From Bettongia penicillata ogilbyi (Eukaryota > Chordata > Mammalia > Diprotodontia > Potoroidae): DNA of 64,000 nt. Below the pieces are notes generated by a model. That model did no database searches and was not told the origin of the DNA. It saw nothing but the letters and a program-made list of their open reading frames with translations. The stretch lies in assembly GCA_023548195.1 (NCBI GenBank), contig JAJHZJ010000751.1:1802501-1866500 (forward strand), given 5' to 3'. Of this stretch, positions 22,208 to 32,346 are shown piece after piece (the stretch's first letter is position 1; the number at the start of each line of letters is the position of its first letter). The position numbers were made by a program, and so were the translations under genes.

Positions 22208-22280
22208 GCATTCAATCTATTGTATACACACACATATATATACACACACATGCATACACATGTACATGCACGCACACAAC
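22208..22280. repeat. (CA)/(TA) compound microsatellite
   Basis: Alternating CA, TA and CATG units with no long pure run. Confidence 0.9.
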
Positions 22281-22311
22281 TTTGCAAATGCATGTGAAGC
22301 CTTTTCATTAA

Positions 22312-22480
22312 TAGCCATGGTGAATAGGGGGCTAGTCTTGGAGCCAAGAAGGATTGGATTCAAGTCTTGCCTCTGATATACACTGATTGTGCAATGCTGG
22401 GCAAGTCACTTAACTTTTCAATAGTCTCGGAAACTCTCTAAGACTATAAATTGCGGGGATTGTGCCTTAGAAATATTGCT
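22312..22480 (+). mobile_element. MIR/CORE-SINE variant with alternate tail
   Basis: 'ttggagccaagaaggattgg', 'gctgggcaagtcacttaact', then 'aactctctaagactataaat' and 'ttgcggggattgtgcc', the second tail type. Confidence 0.8.
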
Positions 22481-22639
22481 CTGATGGTAAGAAGGTAAGA
22501 GTGACAAAACTAATTTTGGGAAAAGGAGATGGGGACCAACAAGGAGGGTATCTTTGTTCCCACAAGCAACAAGCAAGATCTCATCATCAATTCCCAACAC
22601 ATCTTTTCTACCTATCCCCATTGTTCAGAGGTAATAAGA

Positions 22640-22892
22640 AAGAGAAAGGGAACACACATTTACTAATGTGCAAGGCATTGTGCTAAGCGCTTCACAAATA
22701 TTATCTCATTTGATCCTTCCAACAACTCTGGAAAGTAGGAACCATTATTATCCCCATTTTACAAATGAGGCAAATAGGTTAAATGATTTGCCCAAGGTCA
22801 CACAACTCAATAGTGTCTGAGGCCAGATATGAACTCTGGTCTTCTCTGAGCTCAGAATTCTATCCATTGTGCTGCGTAGCTGATTCAAAATA
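22640..22892 (-). mobile_element. MIR/Ther-type SINE, antisense, near full length
   Basis: 'gcaaggcattgtgctaagcg', 'ttatctcatttgatccttcc', 'ttatccccattttacaaatg', 'gatttgcccaaggtcacaca' and the head 'tatccattgtgctgcgtagc' are all present. Confidence 0.95.
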
Positions 22893-22929
22893 AGGATTGA
22901 AAATATGAATTATATGTCATGCTGACCCA

Positions 22930-23580
22930 AACCCTGGAAGACAAGTGTGTACCAATGATTTTATTAGAGATATTTGAAGAAAATGATTTTCTATACTCTA
23001 GAAAGGTTTGGTTTTAAAAGACAAAATTACAAAAATTAGCCATACCCATGATAGACTGATGTATCCTTGGAATTTCCCAAAGAAATTATTGGGGTCAACA
23101 AGACATTAAACTCCCTAACTCTCTTATGTCCAGACCTAACATATGTCAATGGAGTGTCAACACTAATTGGAACCAATTCCAGTGTATTCCATATATTAGC
23201 AGAATATGAAAACCATCCAGCCCAATACCTGCATACTTTTTCTCTTTGGCTTATGCCATATAGTCAGACAGGAGGATAGCCATAAATCTCAAGAGCACTG
23301 GTTCTTTGACCTCTAAAGTGGATCCAGGGAAATTTGAATTTGGAAATTCCCCAGTAGCAAAAGAATAGAAGGCACAACAAGAAGACAGGTGTGTTCTCAT
23401 TGCACAAGTAGAATGTGAGATATGCCCAAGGAGCAACTTACAAGATTATAGCCCACCGATTCCCGAATGTTCCAGATACAATCTAGGCAAATTCCTTTGT
23501 TTGTGATGGATGACCACAGAGACCATCTCAAGAATATGCTGGTTAGTGGCATCATCACACAGTCCAAAAGCCTATAGGTT
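22930..23580 (+). mobile_element. decayed Ty3/gypsy-type retrotransposon pol fragment
   Basis: Four short coding segments lie in the order expected for the end of protease and the start of reverse transcriptase. At 23067-23279 a 70-codon frame contains 'VNGVSTLIGTNSS'. At 23330-23365 a second phase reads 'KFEFGNSPVAKE', followed by a stop. At 23388-23408 a third reads 'GVFSLHK', then a stop. At 23470-23571 a fourth has 'SRQIPLFVMDDHRDHL' and 'LVSGIITQSKS'. Phases change 0, 2, 0, 1, so there are at least three frameshifts plus several stops. No LTR, gag or integrase is seen. An ancient mammalian gypsy family is the likely source. Dead element. Confidence 0.6.
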
Positions 23581-23589
23581 GAAAAGATA

Positions 23590-23935
23590 GAAAATGTGCA
23601 GCATAAGTTGATAGCACTTTTCTTTGTATACAATGAGCACAAGTCTCATACTTCTGGATGATATCTTCAGTCATCTTGGGTTAGTGGTAAAGAGGAGACT
23701 GTAGGCTTCATTTAAGGAAAAGCTTCCTAATAAGAGATATCTAAGTGTGAAAGGAACTTCCTTAAGAAATAATGGATTTCTCCTTATTGAAGGTTTTAAA
23801 GAAACAACTAGATGACCATTTGTTGGGTATACTACAGAGGAAATTCTTTTTGGAGTACAGGATGAACAGTATGACCACTGAGGTCACTTCCTACTCAGAA
23901 TTTCTCTGATGTTGTGACTTTGTGAGAGTGTGGTA
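23590..23935 (+). mobile_element. CR1/L3 LINE 3' end, sense
   Basis: 'aaggaaaagcttcctaataa', 'gaggtcacttcctactcaga' and the closing 'tctctgatgttgtgactttg' follow the usual CR1/L3 3' end. The left border with the gypsy fragment is unclear; 23680 onwards is secure. Confidence 0.7.
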
Positions 23936-24449
23936 ATCAATTTAGATTTCTTAGTTCACTAAAATGATCGTTAAGATTGACCATGGAGCTATCATTTCAG
24001 CAAAAATGTCAAATCCCAAACTAACTCTTTCAAGTCTTTTGAAATTAATATACCATTTGGAAATATATATATATATATATATATACATACATAGAACAAT
24101 TAAATATAATAGATTGGCCATTTTCCTTTGATTTTTAAGTGTAATCATTTTGCATTTTTAAAAGCATTTTATCCCTGGCTCATAATCAAGTAAGTGTTTA
24201 TGAAGTACCTACTATGTACCATAGAATATCATAAGTATTAGGGACACAAAATCAAAAAATGAAAAAATCCCTAGTCTCAGCAATGAACAGAAAGAAAATA
24301 CAAATTAGACTATGTAAAATAGATCGATCCATATTTGAAACTTGAATTTTTTTCCATTTTTAATCATTCTCCTGATTTGTAAAATTTACAAAATTTACTT
24401 ATCCTGTGTCTTCTATGGAAGCAAAATTATTCTTTTATTTCATGTTGAA
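23936..24449. other. AT-rich DNA with (AT)n and an L2 remnant
   Basis: A pure (AT)n run lies at about 24063-24084. At 24185-24300 'aagtacctactatgtaccat' and 'aaaatccctagtctcagcaa' are the complement of an L2 3' end. Nothing else is recognised. Confidence 0.6.
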
Positions 24450-24603
24450 ATGGATCATAATACCAGAAGTTGAGAGCCAGAGGCCTCTGAAGGCCTGTAC
24501 TCTAATACCATACAGATGAAGAGCAATCTGAGGGCCAGAGGAGTAAGGCACTTGTCCAGATTCACACAAGTAGCAAATGCAGCCATGATTCAAACTCAGT
24601 ATT
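24450..24603 (-). mobile_element. MIR-type SINE, antisense
   Basis: 'agaggcctctgaaggcctgt', 'aaggcacttgtccagattca' and 'gattcaaactcagtatttct' occur in order. Confidence 0.7.
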
Positions 24604-25290
24604 TCTATGTTTTCATGAGCCTTGGTCTCTCCTTCTGTCTAACTGCTTCTTCTCAGTCTACTTTGCTAAGTCTTCACCCAGGTCATTCCTGCTCATCAGG
24701 GGTGTCCACAAGACTCAGACCTAGGCTTTCTTTCTTTCTCCCTCCACGATGTTTCTCTTGGTGGTCTCATTAAATTCCCTAAGTTCAATTATTAGCTCTA
24801 TGCTGATGATTTCCAGATCTATAGATCCAGTCTTAACTTCTCTTCTGGGCTTCAATCTCTACATCATCAACTAATTGCTTTTTGGACATCTCAGGCTTAA
24901 AATGTCCAAAACATACTATATAATCCAGCAATGCCGGCCTTCCTGCTGTTCCTCACACAGAGTACTCCATCTCTAGTCTGAGCCTTTCCTCTGACTGTCT
25001 TTCATGTTCCAGATACTCTCCTTCCTTACTTTTGCATTCTGCCTTCCATTAAAATCCAACTCAATTTCCCCAGTTCCTTCCCACTACTAATGCCTTCCCC
25101 TCTGAGACTGCCTTCCATCAACCCTTTCTGTATCTTCTATATAGATAGTAATTTGTTTGTTTTCTCCCATTCAAATGTAAACCTTGAAGGCAGGGACCTT
25201 GTGTGTGTCTTTCTTTGTATCTTCAGCCCTTAGCACAGTATCCAGCATATGGTGGGAGTTATTAAACTGCTTGTTGATGAACTGGCTTTG
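24604..25290 (+). mobile_element. L2 LINE, sense, 3' region with deletions
   Basis: It starts in the coding 3' part ('cacaagactcagacctaggc', 'agctctatgctgatgatttc', 'acatctcaggcttaaaatgt'), skips a large section near 24940, then has 'tccttgaaggcagggacctt'-like text and 'cccttagcacagtatccagc'. It is internally deleted. Confidence 0.85.
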
Positions 25291-25784
25291 CCTAAATCTA
25301 TCACGCTTGACCACCAGGATAAGGTTTAGCCTTTCTGTTACATCAAAATATCTTTCACTTGTATCCAAATCAGTATTACCCTTCTTCAAAAGACCTTAAT
25401 AATTTACCAATAGATAAACATAATAATGCCCCATGGTCTGTTTCAACATCAGGATCCCTACTGTAAGAAATCTTAAAAGAGGCTGAAAAGGATAGAATCA
25501 ATATTCAATAATGCTTATCCTTGGGCCAAATTTCTGATTTTTCATTTCTTGGCAGTAGAATAAATTATCATAAATATGCCTTTTCTCTTTTCTCTCTCAC
25601 CCCAGCAGGTGTCTTTAGGAACCTTTCCAAACATACAATTTTTTTTAATATAGTTGTATATCTCTACAGGTGGTAGAGAAGAATATCATGGTGGGTGTTA
25701 GAGCGTAAGGAAATGCCCCATTGGTTCAGCCGAATGAATGTTCCCAAGGAGCATTTTGTCATTGGCCATAAAGGTTGCCCTCCA
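25291..25784. other. no identified feature
   Basis: AT-rich, with complementary 71-72 codon frames on both strands (25171-25399) caused by a low stop density, not by a gene. Confidence 0.35.
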
Positions 25785-25960
25785 GGATAATAACAACTGA
25801 CATTTATATAGTGTTTTCATGTCTGCTATGTGTTTTCTTTGTAACGACCCTGTGAAATAGAACATAAAATATTATTAGCCCCATTTTACAGACTGAGAAA
25901 CCGAAGCCCAGTTTCTTCTCAGAGGCACAGGCTCAAGATATAGCCCCTGAAACTTTTCTT
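25785..25960 (-). mobile_element. MIR/Ther-type SINE, antisense
   Basis: 'gacatttatatagtgttttc', 'tagccccattttacagactg' and 'agaaaccgaagcccagttt' are in order. The head is missing. Confidence 0.8.
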
Positions 25961-26179
25961 GAAAATCATCCACATATATTGGGTTCAAACCTATGTTATA
26001 CTAAGTTAATAAGATGCTTTTTGTCATTGTTCCACAGACACAGCATATGCATATCCAACATAATGTTGGCATGTTTCCTTATATATGTTTTATATAGAAA
26101 TTCATTGTAATCCAGTTAAGGTTCTCATATGACTGATTTCTGCAGATTCCTCTAAGCATTAAGTCTGACTTACTAAACC
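25961..26179. other. no identified feature
   Basis: AT-rich linker between two SINEs; nothing recognised. Confidence 0.3.
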
Positions 26180-26370
26180 TCTGGAAGGTAGCGTAATGAT
26201 CAGTTCAATGGTGAAGCTCTGCATTTGAATCCATATACTTACTATATATGTGATGTTGGATGAGTCACTGTACTCTTTCAGCCTTGGTTTCCTGCTATGT
26301 GGAATGGACTCTGATCACCTGGCCCCTGAGATCTTTTCTGGCTCTAAATCTCATATCCTAGGACATAATC
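26180..26370 (+). mobile_element. MIR-type SINE, sense
   Basis: 'aaggtagcgtaatgatcagt', 'gtgatgttggatgagtcact', 'cagccttggtttcctgctat' and 'cttttctggctctaaatctc' are in order. Confidence 0.8.
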
Positions 26371-26384
26371 CATAGGTGAAAAGA

Positions 26385-26488
26385 ATGAGACATTGTTAAG
26401 AATAGTAAAAGCACCAAATCTGGAATCAGAGGATCTAAGTTCAAATACCATTTCTCTCTTTTGTGGCATTATAACGTCCTAGAAAGAC
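26385..26488 (+). mobile_element. MIR-type SINE head fragment
   Basis: 'aaatctggaatcagaggatc' and 'taagttcaaataccatttct' are the first third of a SINE, cut by the start of the L2. Confidence 0.65.
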
Positions 26489-26489
26489 C

Positions 26490-26795
26490 ATATGCAGCTG
26501 GTGCTCCTACCCTCGTTCCTTTCACTTTCATCTCTGCACTCTGGTTTCCCACCTCATCAGTCAAATGAAACTGCTCCCTCCAAATTTCCCAGTGATCACC
26601 TAACTGCCAAATCCAATGGCTTTTTCTCAATCCTTATCTTTCTTGACTCGACCCCTTTGCAGCCTTTGACACCATCAGTCACACTCTTGTCCTGAATAGT
26701 CTTTTTTCTCTGGGTTTTCATGACACTACAATCGATTGATTCTCCTCCTACCCCTCTTTTGCTGGATCTTCATTCAGGTCAAAAGCAAGGCTCTG
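26490..26795 (+). mobile_element. L2 LINE, sense, first part
   Basis: 'gatcacctaactgccaaatc', 'tttgacaccatcagtcacac' and 'gggttttcatgacactacaa' are the 3' coding part of L2. It breaks off at 'ttcattcaggtcaaaagc' and resumes at 27366. Confidence 0.85.
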
Positions 26796-27365
26796 CCCTA
26801 ATAAGAAAATATTTGTAAAAATTTCTTAGTACAGTATACATAGTAAACTCCTCTCTCCCTCTCCCTCCCTCTCCCTTTCCCTCTCCCTCTCCTTCTCTGT
26901 CTATATATACATATATGTGTGTGTGTCATTACATACATAGCATGCATATATGTGTGGATACACACACATATATGTCCACACATAGAGAAATAGAGCATGC
27001 ACACTTACTATGAGCCTTGTGCCAAGCTCTTTTTGCAAATGTTTTCTATATATGTGTCATATATGTGTACATATATGTGTACATGTGTATGTATGTATAC
27101 ATGCATCGATTTTCTCTTCAAAAAACATTTGCAAAAAGTTTAGCACAGAGCTCATGTGCATGTGCTCTTACTCTTCTTTTTATGCATGGATGTATAACAC
27201 ATATAGACATAGTATATGTAAGTCCTACGTATGTGTGAGTGCTATAGGGAGTGTGTGCTTACTACATGCACAAATTTTCTCAGGAAAAATTTGCATGTAT
27301 ACATATCCACACACATACACACATGCATGTATACGTGCGCATGTATACACATGTACCTACACATA
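26796..27365. repeat. palindromic array of SINE tails and microsatellites
   Basis: Five short segments resembling the 3' tail of MIR/Ther SINEs alternate in orientation: sense 26801-26848, antisense 27003-27047, sense 27119-27157, antisense 27256-27280, sense 27281-27301. They are separated by TG/TA/CA microsatellite DNA. Bases 27029-27045 and 27122-27138 form perfect 17-base inverted arms (CTTTTTGCAAATGTTTT and its complement) around a 76-base spacer. The block splits an L2. The 169-codon frame crossing it is not a gene. Confidence 0.65.
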
Positions 27366-28370
27366 TCCTTATTCCATCCTATTCTCCTTTCCCCCTCACT
27401 TGACCCTCTTTTCCTCTCCCTCTGTACTATTTCACCCCGTGCTCTCAGAAGCTCTAATGCATTTATTTCATTATCAGCTCTCTATGCTGAAGATACTCCA
27501 ATCTACTTCCCTAGTCTAGTCTCTTCCCAAACCTGTAGGCTCCCGTCTCCAGTTCTGTGTTGCACGTCTTGAACTAAATGTTCTGTAGGTATCCTAAACT
27601 CAACACATTCAGAACTGAGTCAACTGCATTTCCCTCCAAATGCTCCTTTTTGCCAAACTTCCCGTTGACTATCAAGGGCACCATTATCACCCTGTTCACC
27701 CCGACTCACCCCTTAGTTGTCAGCCTCAACTCCTTACTCCTAGACAGTCGGTGGCTAAATCCTATCAGCTCTCCATATACCACTGTGGTACCTTTTGCTT
27801 GGACTCAAGCCACAGGACTTTGGTTGGTCACCCTGTCTCAAGAGTCTCCCCATTCGAATCCCATCTGTCACTCAACTGTCAAATTAATCTTAAAGTATAA
27901 ATTTTATCACCACCCTCATTTAATCAACTTCAATAACTTCCTATGACCTCCAGGTTTAAATATAAAATCCTTTGCTTATCCTCCTTACCATTCATTCCCC
28001 ACTCTAGGCACTCCCAACTCCTGATCCTAAGCACTTTCCCTGGCTGTCCCCCATGCCTGGAACTCTCTCCCTCTCCTCCTCCACCTCTCAGCTTCCCCAG
28101 CTAACTTCAAATCTCAGCTAAAGTCCCCTTTTCCATAAGAAGCTTTCCCCAATCTTCCTTAATCTTCCAGTCTTCCCTCTGAGATTATCTCCAGTTTACC
28201 ATGTATGTACACCCTGTTTGTACACAGCTATTTGCATGTTGTCTGTCCCTTAAACTGTGAAGCCCTTGAAAGAAGGGATTGTCTTTTGTCTTACTGGTAT
28301 CCCCAATGCTTAGCGCTGTGTCTGGCACATAATAGGCTCTTAATCAATGTTGGTAACTGACAGACTGACT
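27366..28370 (+). mobile_element. L2 LINE, sense, second part with complete 3' end
   Basis: 'cagctctctatgctgaagat', 'tatcctaaactcaacacatt', 'ccaggtttaaatataaaatc', 'ccccatgcctggaactctct', 'aaactgtgaagcccttgaaa' and the terminal 'ctggcacataataggctctt' appear in L2 order for about 1 kb. It is among the longest L2 copies here. The frames of 86-122 codons are its broken RT-end coding sequence and 3' UTR. Confidence 0.9.
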
Positions 28371-28394
28371 GGCATGTGTAAGGAATAGTAAATA

Positions 28395-28810
28395 GGCCAG
28401 TGGGGCTGAAATGTAAGGGCCCCTAAAGAAGAAAAATGTGGAAGATGAACCTCAAAGTAGATGGAAGGCAGGTTGTGAAAAGATTTAAATGCCAAATAGA
28501 AGAGTTGATATTTGATTCTACAGGTAACAGGGAGCCACTGGAGTTCATTTAAGGAGGAAAGTTGACAGTGTCAGGCGTGTCATTTTAGGAAATCACTTTA
28601 GTTGCTATGTGAAAGATAGATCAGAATGAGGAGAAACTTGAAGTAGAGTTCTTGTCTGCGTGAATGGAGAGAAGGAGACAAACACATGACCGAAATAGTT
28701 TGGGAAATGGACAGACAAGATCTGTAGGTCGATATATAGGAGAAGTAAGTCTGAGGGGTGAGGATGACACAAATGTTATGAACCTGGATGAATAGAAAGA
28801 TGGGAGGGGG
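28395..28810 (-). mobile_element. L2 LINE, antisense, internal part
   Basis: 'gatttaaatgccaaatagaa', 'acagggagccactggagttc' and 'tttaggaaatcactttagtt' are the complement of the L2 stretch read in sense just upstream. Two inverted L2 copies therefore lie within 400 bases. Confidence 0.85.
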
Positions 28811-28944
28811 CTCAACAATTGAAGTCTGGGCAAACTTTTAGCTGTGAAGCTATGATGTCGCCTCCAAAAAACTTTCATTAATACACCCATATATTATGTA
28901 CAGTCTAGATTTGTTTGTAGACATGTTTCCAAGTGTACATGGCA
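28811..28944. other. no identified feature
   Basis: Short linker with no signature. Confidence 0.3.
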
Positions 28945-29107
28945 GGTAGCTGGGTGGCATATTGTTTATAGTGATGGAACATAGTGAATCCCACCTGAGG
29001 CACTTATTGTGTGACCCTGGACAAACTATTTAACCACTAGGAGCCCCAGTTTCTGGGCATAATAATGCTATTTACCTTATAGGGTTATTGTGGTAATCAA
29101 ATTAAAC
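28945..29107 (+). mobile_element. MIR/Ther-type SINE, sense
   Basis: 'aggtagctgggtggcatatt', 'tgtgtgaccctggacaaact', 'ggagccccagtttctgggca' and 'atagggttattgtggtaatc'. Its tail merges with the following microsatellite. Confidence 0.85.
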
Positions 29108-29240
29108 TCTGTGTGTGTGTGTATATACATATACATACATATATATATACATATATGTGTGAGACTGTATGTATATGTGTGTATATATCTTTTTATATAC
29201 ACATATATATGTGTGTATATATGTGTGTGTTACATACATT
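29108..29240. repeat. (TG)/(TA) compound microsatellite
   Basis: A pure (TG) start at the SINE end grades into TATACATA units and back to TG. It is the source of the Tyr/Ile/Cys-rich 65-75 codon frames here. Confidence 0.95.
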
Positions 29241-29317
29241 TAATGGGGTGGGGGGAAGAGAAGAGTACTTTGCAGAGATTGCACCAGGGCAAAGGAAACT
29301 GTTGGAATAAAGAATGA

Positions 29318-29490
29318 TAATTGAAGGAATAATAACAATTACAGCTAGCATTTTCATAGCTCTTAAAGGTATGCAAAGTACACATGCATATGTGTATATA
29401 TGTTTATATACTATGTATATAAAATATATTTACTCTTATTTAGGTTTACCATGTTTTACTATGAGTTTGTGTGTGTGTGTGTGTAGCCCT
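29318..29490. repeat. antisense Ther SINE end plus microsatellites
   Basis: 'acagctagcattttcatagc' and 'tcttaaaggtatgcaaagta' are the 3' end of an antisense Ther/MIR. TA-rich DNA follows and then (TG)n at about 29465-29486. The rest of the SINE is absent. Confidence 0.65.
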
Positions 29491-29514
29491 TTGTAAACCT
29501 TAAAATAAAGAAGG

Positions 29515-29762
29515 GCAGCTAGTTGGGACAATGGATAGAGTGCTAGGCCTGGAGTCAGAATGATTCATCTTCTAATTTCAAATCTGACCTCAAATACTTA
29601 CTAGTTGTGTGACCCTGGACAAGTCACTTCGCCTTGTTTGCTTCACTTTCCTCATCTGTAAAATGAGCTGGAGTAGGATATGGAGAACCGCTCCAGTATC
29701 TTTGCCCAGAAAACTCCAAATAGGGTCATGAAGAGTCCGACACAACTGCACAACGACACTAT
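29515..29762 (+). mobile_element. MAR1-type marsupial SINE, full length
   Basis: 'gcagctagttgggacaatgg', 'gctaggcctggagtcagaat', 'aaatgagctggagtaggata' and 'gtcatgaagagtccgacaca' run from head to tail with only point changes. Confidence 0.95.
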
Positions 29763-29784
29763 ATAAATGCTAGCTACGATTATA

Positions 29785-29890
29785 CAATGGAAACCCCTTT
29801 GGGACAGGGCTTATTTTGTTTTGTCTTTATATCCTGAGACCTAGCCAAGTGCCAGATGCATAATAGGGGCAAGATAAATGCTTGACTGGA
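29785..29890 (+). mobile_element. L2 LINE 3' end, sense
   Basis: 'gggacagggcttattttgtt', 'gtgccagatgcataatagg' and 'ataaatgcttgactgg' form an L2 terminus. Confidence 0.8.
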
Positions 29891-31129
29891 CCCATGCTAT
29901 TTCATTTATGTCTGCTTTTCCATTCTTGTCATCTGAGAAGACTTGTAAAAGTACTCAGCAAATCAGCCCTCAGCCTTGTATTCCATCAGCTGCGTGGAGA
30001 GGAAAGAAAACAGAGACCCACCAGTAACTTTTCTTTGCATTCTCTCCTAGCCAAATGGTCCTGCCAATTTGTAGAAAGTGATAACCCTTGATGTCAGAGG
30101 AGACTCATTTGACAAATCCTAAAGGCACACCATCCCTAAAGCAGGTCTCCTGAAGACTCAAGATGGGCAGCCTATTTGTAAAGCAAAAAGGAAATAGATA
30201 CAGTTACAAAATAAATCCAAAGACAACCCCACCTCCCTAGCCTTATGCAACACAAAGAAAATCAAGGCTGCCTGTCATTAAGGAATGAGTGGAATGTTTG
30301 AAAAGGGAGGCCTATAAGGTATTGACTACTTTCCTTCATCTACATATTAAAGTCAATTCCCACTGTATATAGGAACTGCTTTCTAGAAAATATTTAATTT
30401 GGGGGTTTGGGGGGGAGGAGTTTGGTGGGGGAGGGAGAAAGGGGAACCTGCATATAACTGTTTCTATCCTGTTCTCATCCACAGATTTCAAACCATAACC
30501 ATAAGTTATTTAATGTGTAGGGCAGGGGAGGGTACCTTGCAGAGATTCCATAAAGAGCAAAAAAAATGAAATATTAACCATCATCATCATCATAGCTATC
30601 ATTTATATGGAGAGAATAGGAAGCCTTTCTAAACTGACTTCAGTATCCTGTTTAATAGGATCTATTTTCCCATCTGTTGGAATCCTTTGGGCTGAAAAGT
30701 ACAAAATCAAATGCCCAATAAGGGGATACAAATAGGCTGGATATTTAAGCAATCCTTTCCTCCTAATGTATGAGGACTCATTCTTGGCAAAGACTCATCC
30801 TTGGCAAAGATTCACCTTGGCTAAGACTTTTTAACCTTCTTCTTACAAACTAGTTAGCACAAGTTTTAGACAAATACGATAGCTCATTTTATGCCATTCA
30901 ACAGCAAATAGATTTGTCAGGGTATTTAACTGGAGCCGATAAATATCATTAGGAAAGATGCTTCAACCCAGTCTAAGAGCTTTAAACTTGTCATAACAGA
31001 TATCCATCCAATTTACAAATGTTTTACTTTGGCTCAAAAGTAATTCTAACAAGGAGATTTTCATTAGTGCTAACAGATGGTTGTGGACAATGCTGTTACA
31101 ATCTATATGAACTTTCTTTCATTTAACTT
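29891..31129. other. repeat-poor DNA with G-runs and a small tandem repeat
   Basis: There are five G-runs of 3-7 at 30401-30444, a (CAT)5 run near 30580, and 17-base units repeated three times at 30776-30825 (ACTCATYCTTGGCAAAG type). Bases 30840-31110 look like conserved non-coding DNA. A 69-codon frame at 29882-30091 has no domain. Confidence 0.45.
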
Positions 31130-31225
31130 GCCTTTTCTTGAGCACCTACTATGGGCAAGTCATTGCTAGGATCACAAAGATGAGCAAAAGGCAGTCTCTG
31201 CCCTCAGAGGGAGCTCCTGTTTCTG
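31130..31225 (-). mobile_element. L2 LINE 3' end, antisense
   Basis: 'cttgagcacctactatgggc' and 'gtctctgccctcagagggag' are the complement of the L2 terminus. Confidence 0.8.
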
Positions 31226-31324
31226 AAATTTCCTAAAGAAATTAAAGATTATTACTTATAAATGCTCTCCAACTGTTTTCTTTCATTCTTCCTTTTATTG
31301 TGTTGAATTGAGAGACAAAAAGTC
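31226..31324. other. no identified feature
   Basis: Short AT-rich linker. Confidence 0.3.
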
Positions 31325-31515
31325 TTTTGGCAGAAAGACCACTGGCTCTTGAGTAAGAGGAATTGGATTCGAATCTTACCTCTCAAGTTTACTACCAATA
31401 TGGCCTTGGACAAATCAATTAATCTCTCTGGGCTTCAGTTTGCTCATCTACAAAATGAGGGAACTATGTAGATGACCGCAAAGGTCCATTCCAGCCCTAC
31501 CAATCACTCAATCAG
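31325..31515 (+). mobile_element. MIR-type SINE, sense
   Basis: 'gtaagaggaattggattcga', 'ctgggcttcagtttgctcat', 'ctacaaaatgagggaactat' and 'aaaggtccattccagcccta' are in order. Confidence 0.9.
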
Positions 31516-31644
31516 CCTACAAGCCCGAAAAAGCAAAGACCAAAGTGGAAAGATACTTGAGAAATTGACATGTGTCTAAGGGTATTCCCCATGGTATCGT
31601 GTCAAACTTCCTCCACTTGATTTAAGACCTCAACTTCAACAGGA

Positions 31645-31905
31645 CATGACAACTGATTGTTTGTGATGATTGGAAGAGTGAGAAGAATAGAAAAGGACTC
31701 TGGTGTGATGAGTTCAAGAGACTGAAAGGATGGTGATATAAGCAACAGAAATTGGAAGATGAAGAGGCAGATTTGGGAGAAAAGATGAGAAGTTCAGTAC
31801 TGAAATATTTAACATTCTGAGTTGGAGAGAATCGCAATGGAGGTGGAGATATCCAACAGAAAGTAGGAACTTTGTGGAGAGATTGGGAATGGATTTGAGA
31901 CTTCT
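31645..31905 (-). mobile_element. L2 LINE, antisense, internal part
   Basis: 'aagaggcagatttgggagaa', 'ggtggagatatccaacagaa' and 'agattgggaatggatttgag' match the complement of the L2 section near the end of its reverse transcriptase ORF. A 118-codon antisense frame includes this remnant. Confidence 0.65.
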
Positions 31906-31907
31906 CT

Positions 31908-32150
31908 GTATTTTGTTGTTCAGCTCTTCCAGTTATATATAACTCTTTAAGTTTCCATTTGGGGTTTTTTTTTGGCAAAAGTGGTTTTCCATTTCCTTTT
32001 CCAGTTCATTTTATAGATGAGGAACTGGGGCAAACAAGGTTACTTACCATGGCTCACACAAGCTAGTGTCTGAAGTCAGATTTGAACTCATGAAGATGAG
32101 TCTTCCTAACTCCAGGCCCAGTGCCCTATCCTCTGCATCACCTAGGTGCA
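31908..32150 (-). mobile_element. MAR1-type marsupial SINE, antisense
   Basis: Reading left to right in complement: 'tttccatttggggttttttt', 'ggttttccatttccttttcc', 'gttactcaccatgg'-like text, 'atttgaactcatgaagatga' and 'ccaggcccagtgccctatcc'. It is the only antisense MAR1 in the window. Confidence 0.9.
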
Positions 32151-32203
32151 AAAGGAGGGAGGGTGGGAGGGAAAGAGGAAGAGGGAGGGAGGGAGGGAGG
32201 GAG

Positions 32204-32265
<62 letters not shown>

Positions 32266-32346
32266 GAAGGAAGGAAGGAAGGAAGGAAGGAAGGAAGGAA
32301 GGAAGGAAGGAAGGAAGGAAGGAAGGAACGAACGAACGAACGAATG
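32150..32346. repeat. purine tract: (GGGA)n, (GA)n, (GGAA)n, (CGAA)n
   Basis: Nearly 200 bases of pure purine with internal order GGGA, GA, GGAA and finally three to four GAAC units. It abuts the head end of the antisense MAR1. It produces the Arg/Glu frames of 93-150 codons and an antisense Leu/Ser/Pro frame, none of them genes. Confidence 0.97.

Noticed and set aside
24063..24084. (AT)n run as a regulatory or replication element
   Set aside because: A plain dinucleotide run with no flanking motif; common in mammalian DNA.
27010..27519. 169-codon plus-strand open frame (joint longest in the window)
   Set aside because: It crosses the palindromic microsatellite array and then L2 sequence. 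The Tyr/His/Cys/Ile-rich text is a translation of TACA/CATG repeats, not a protein.
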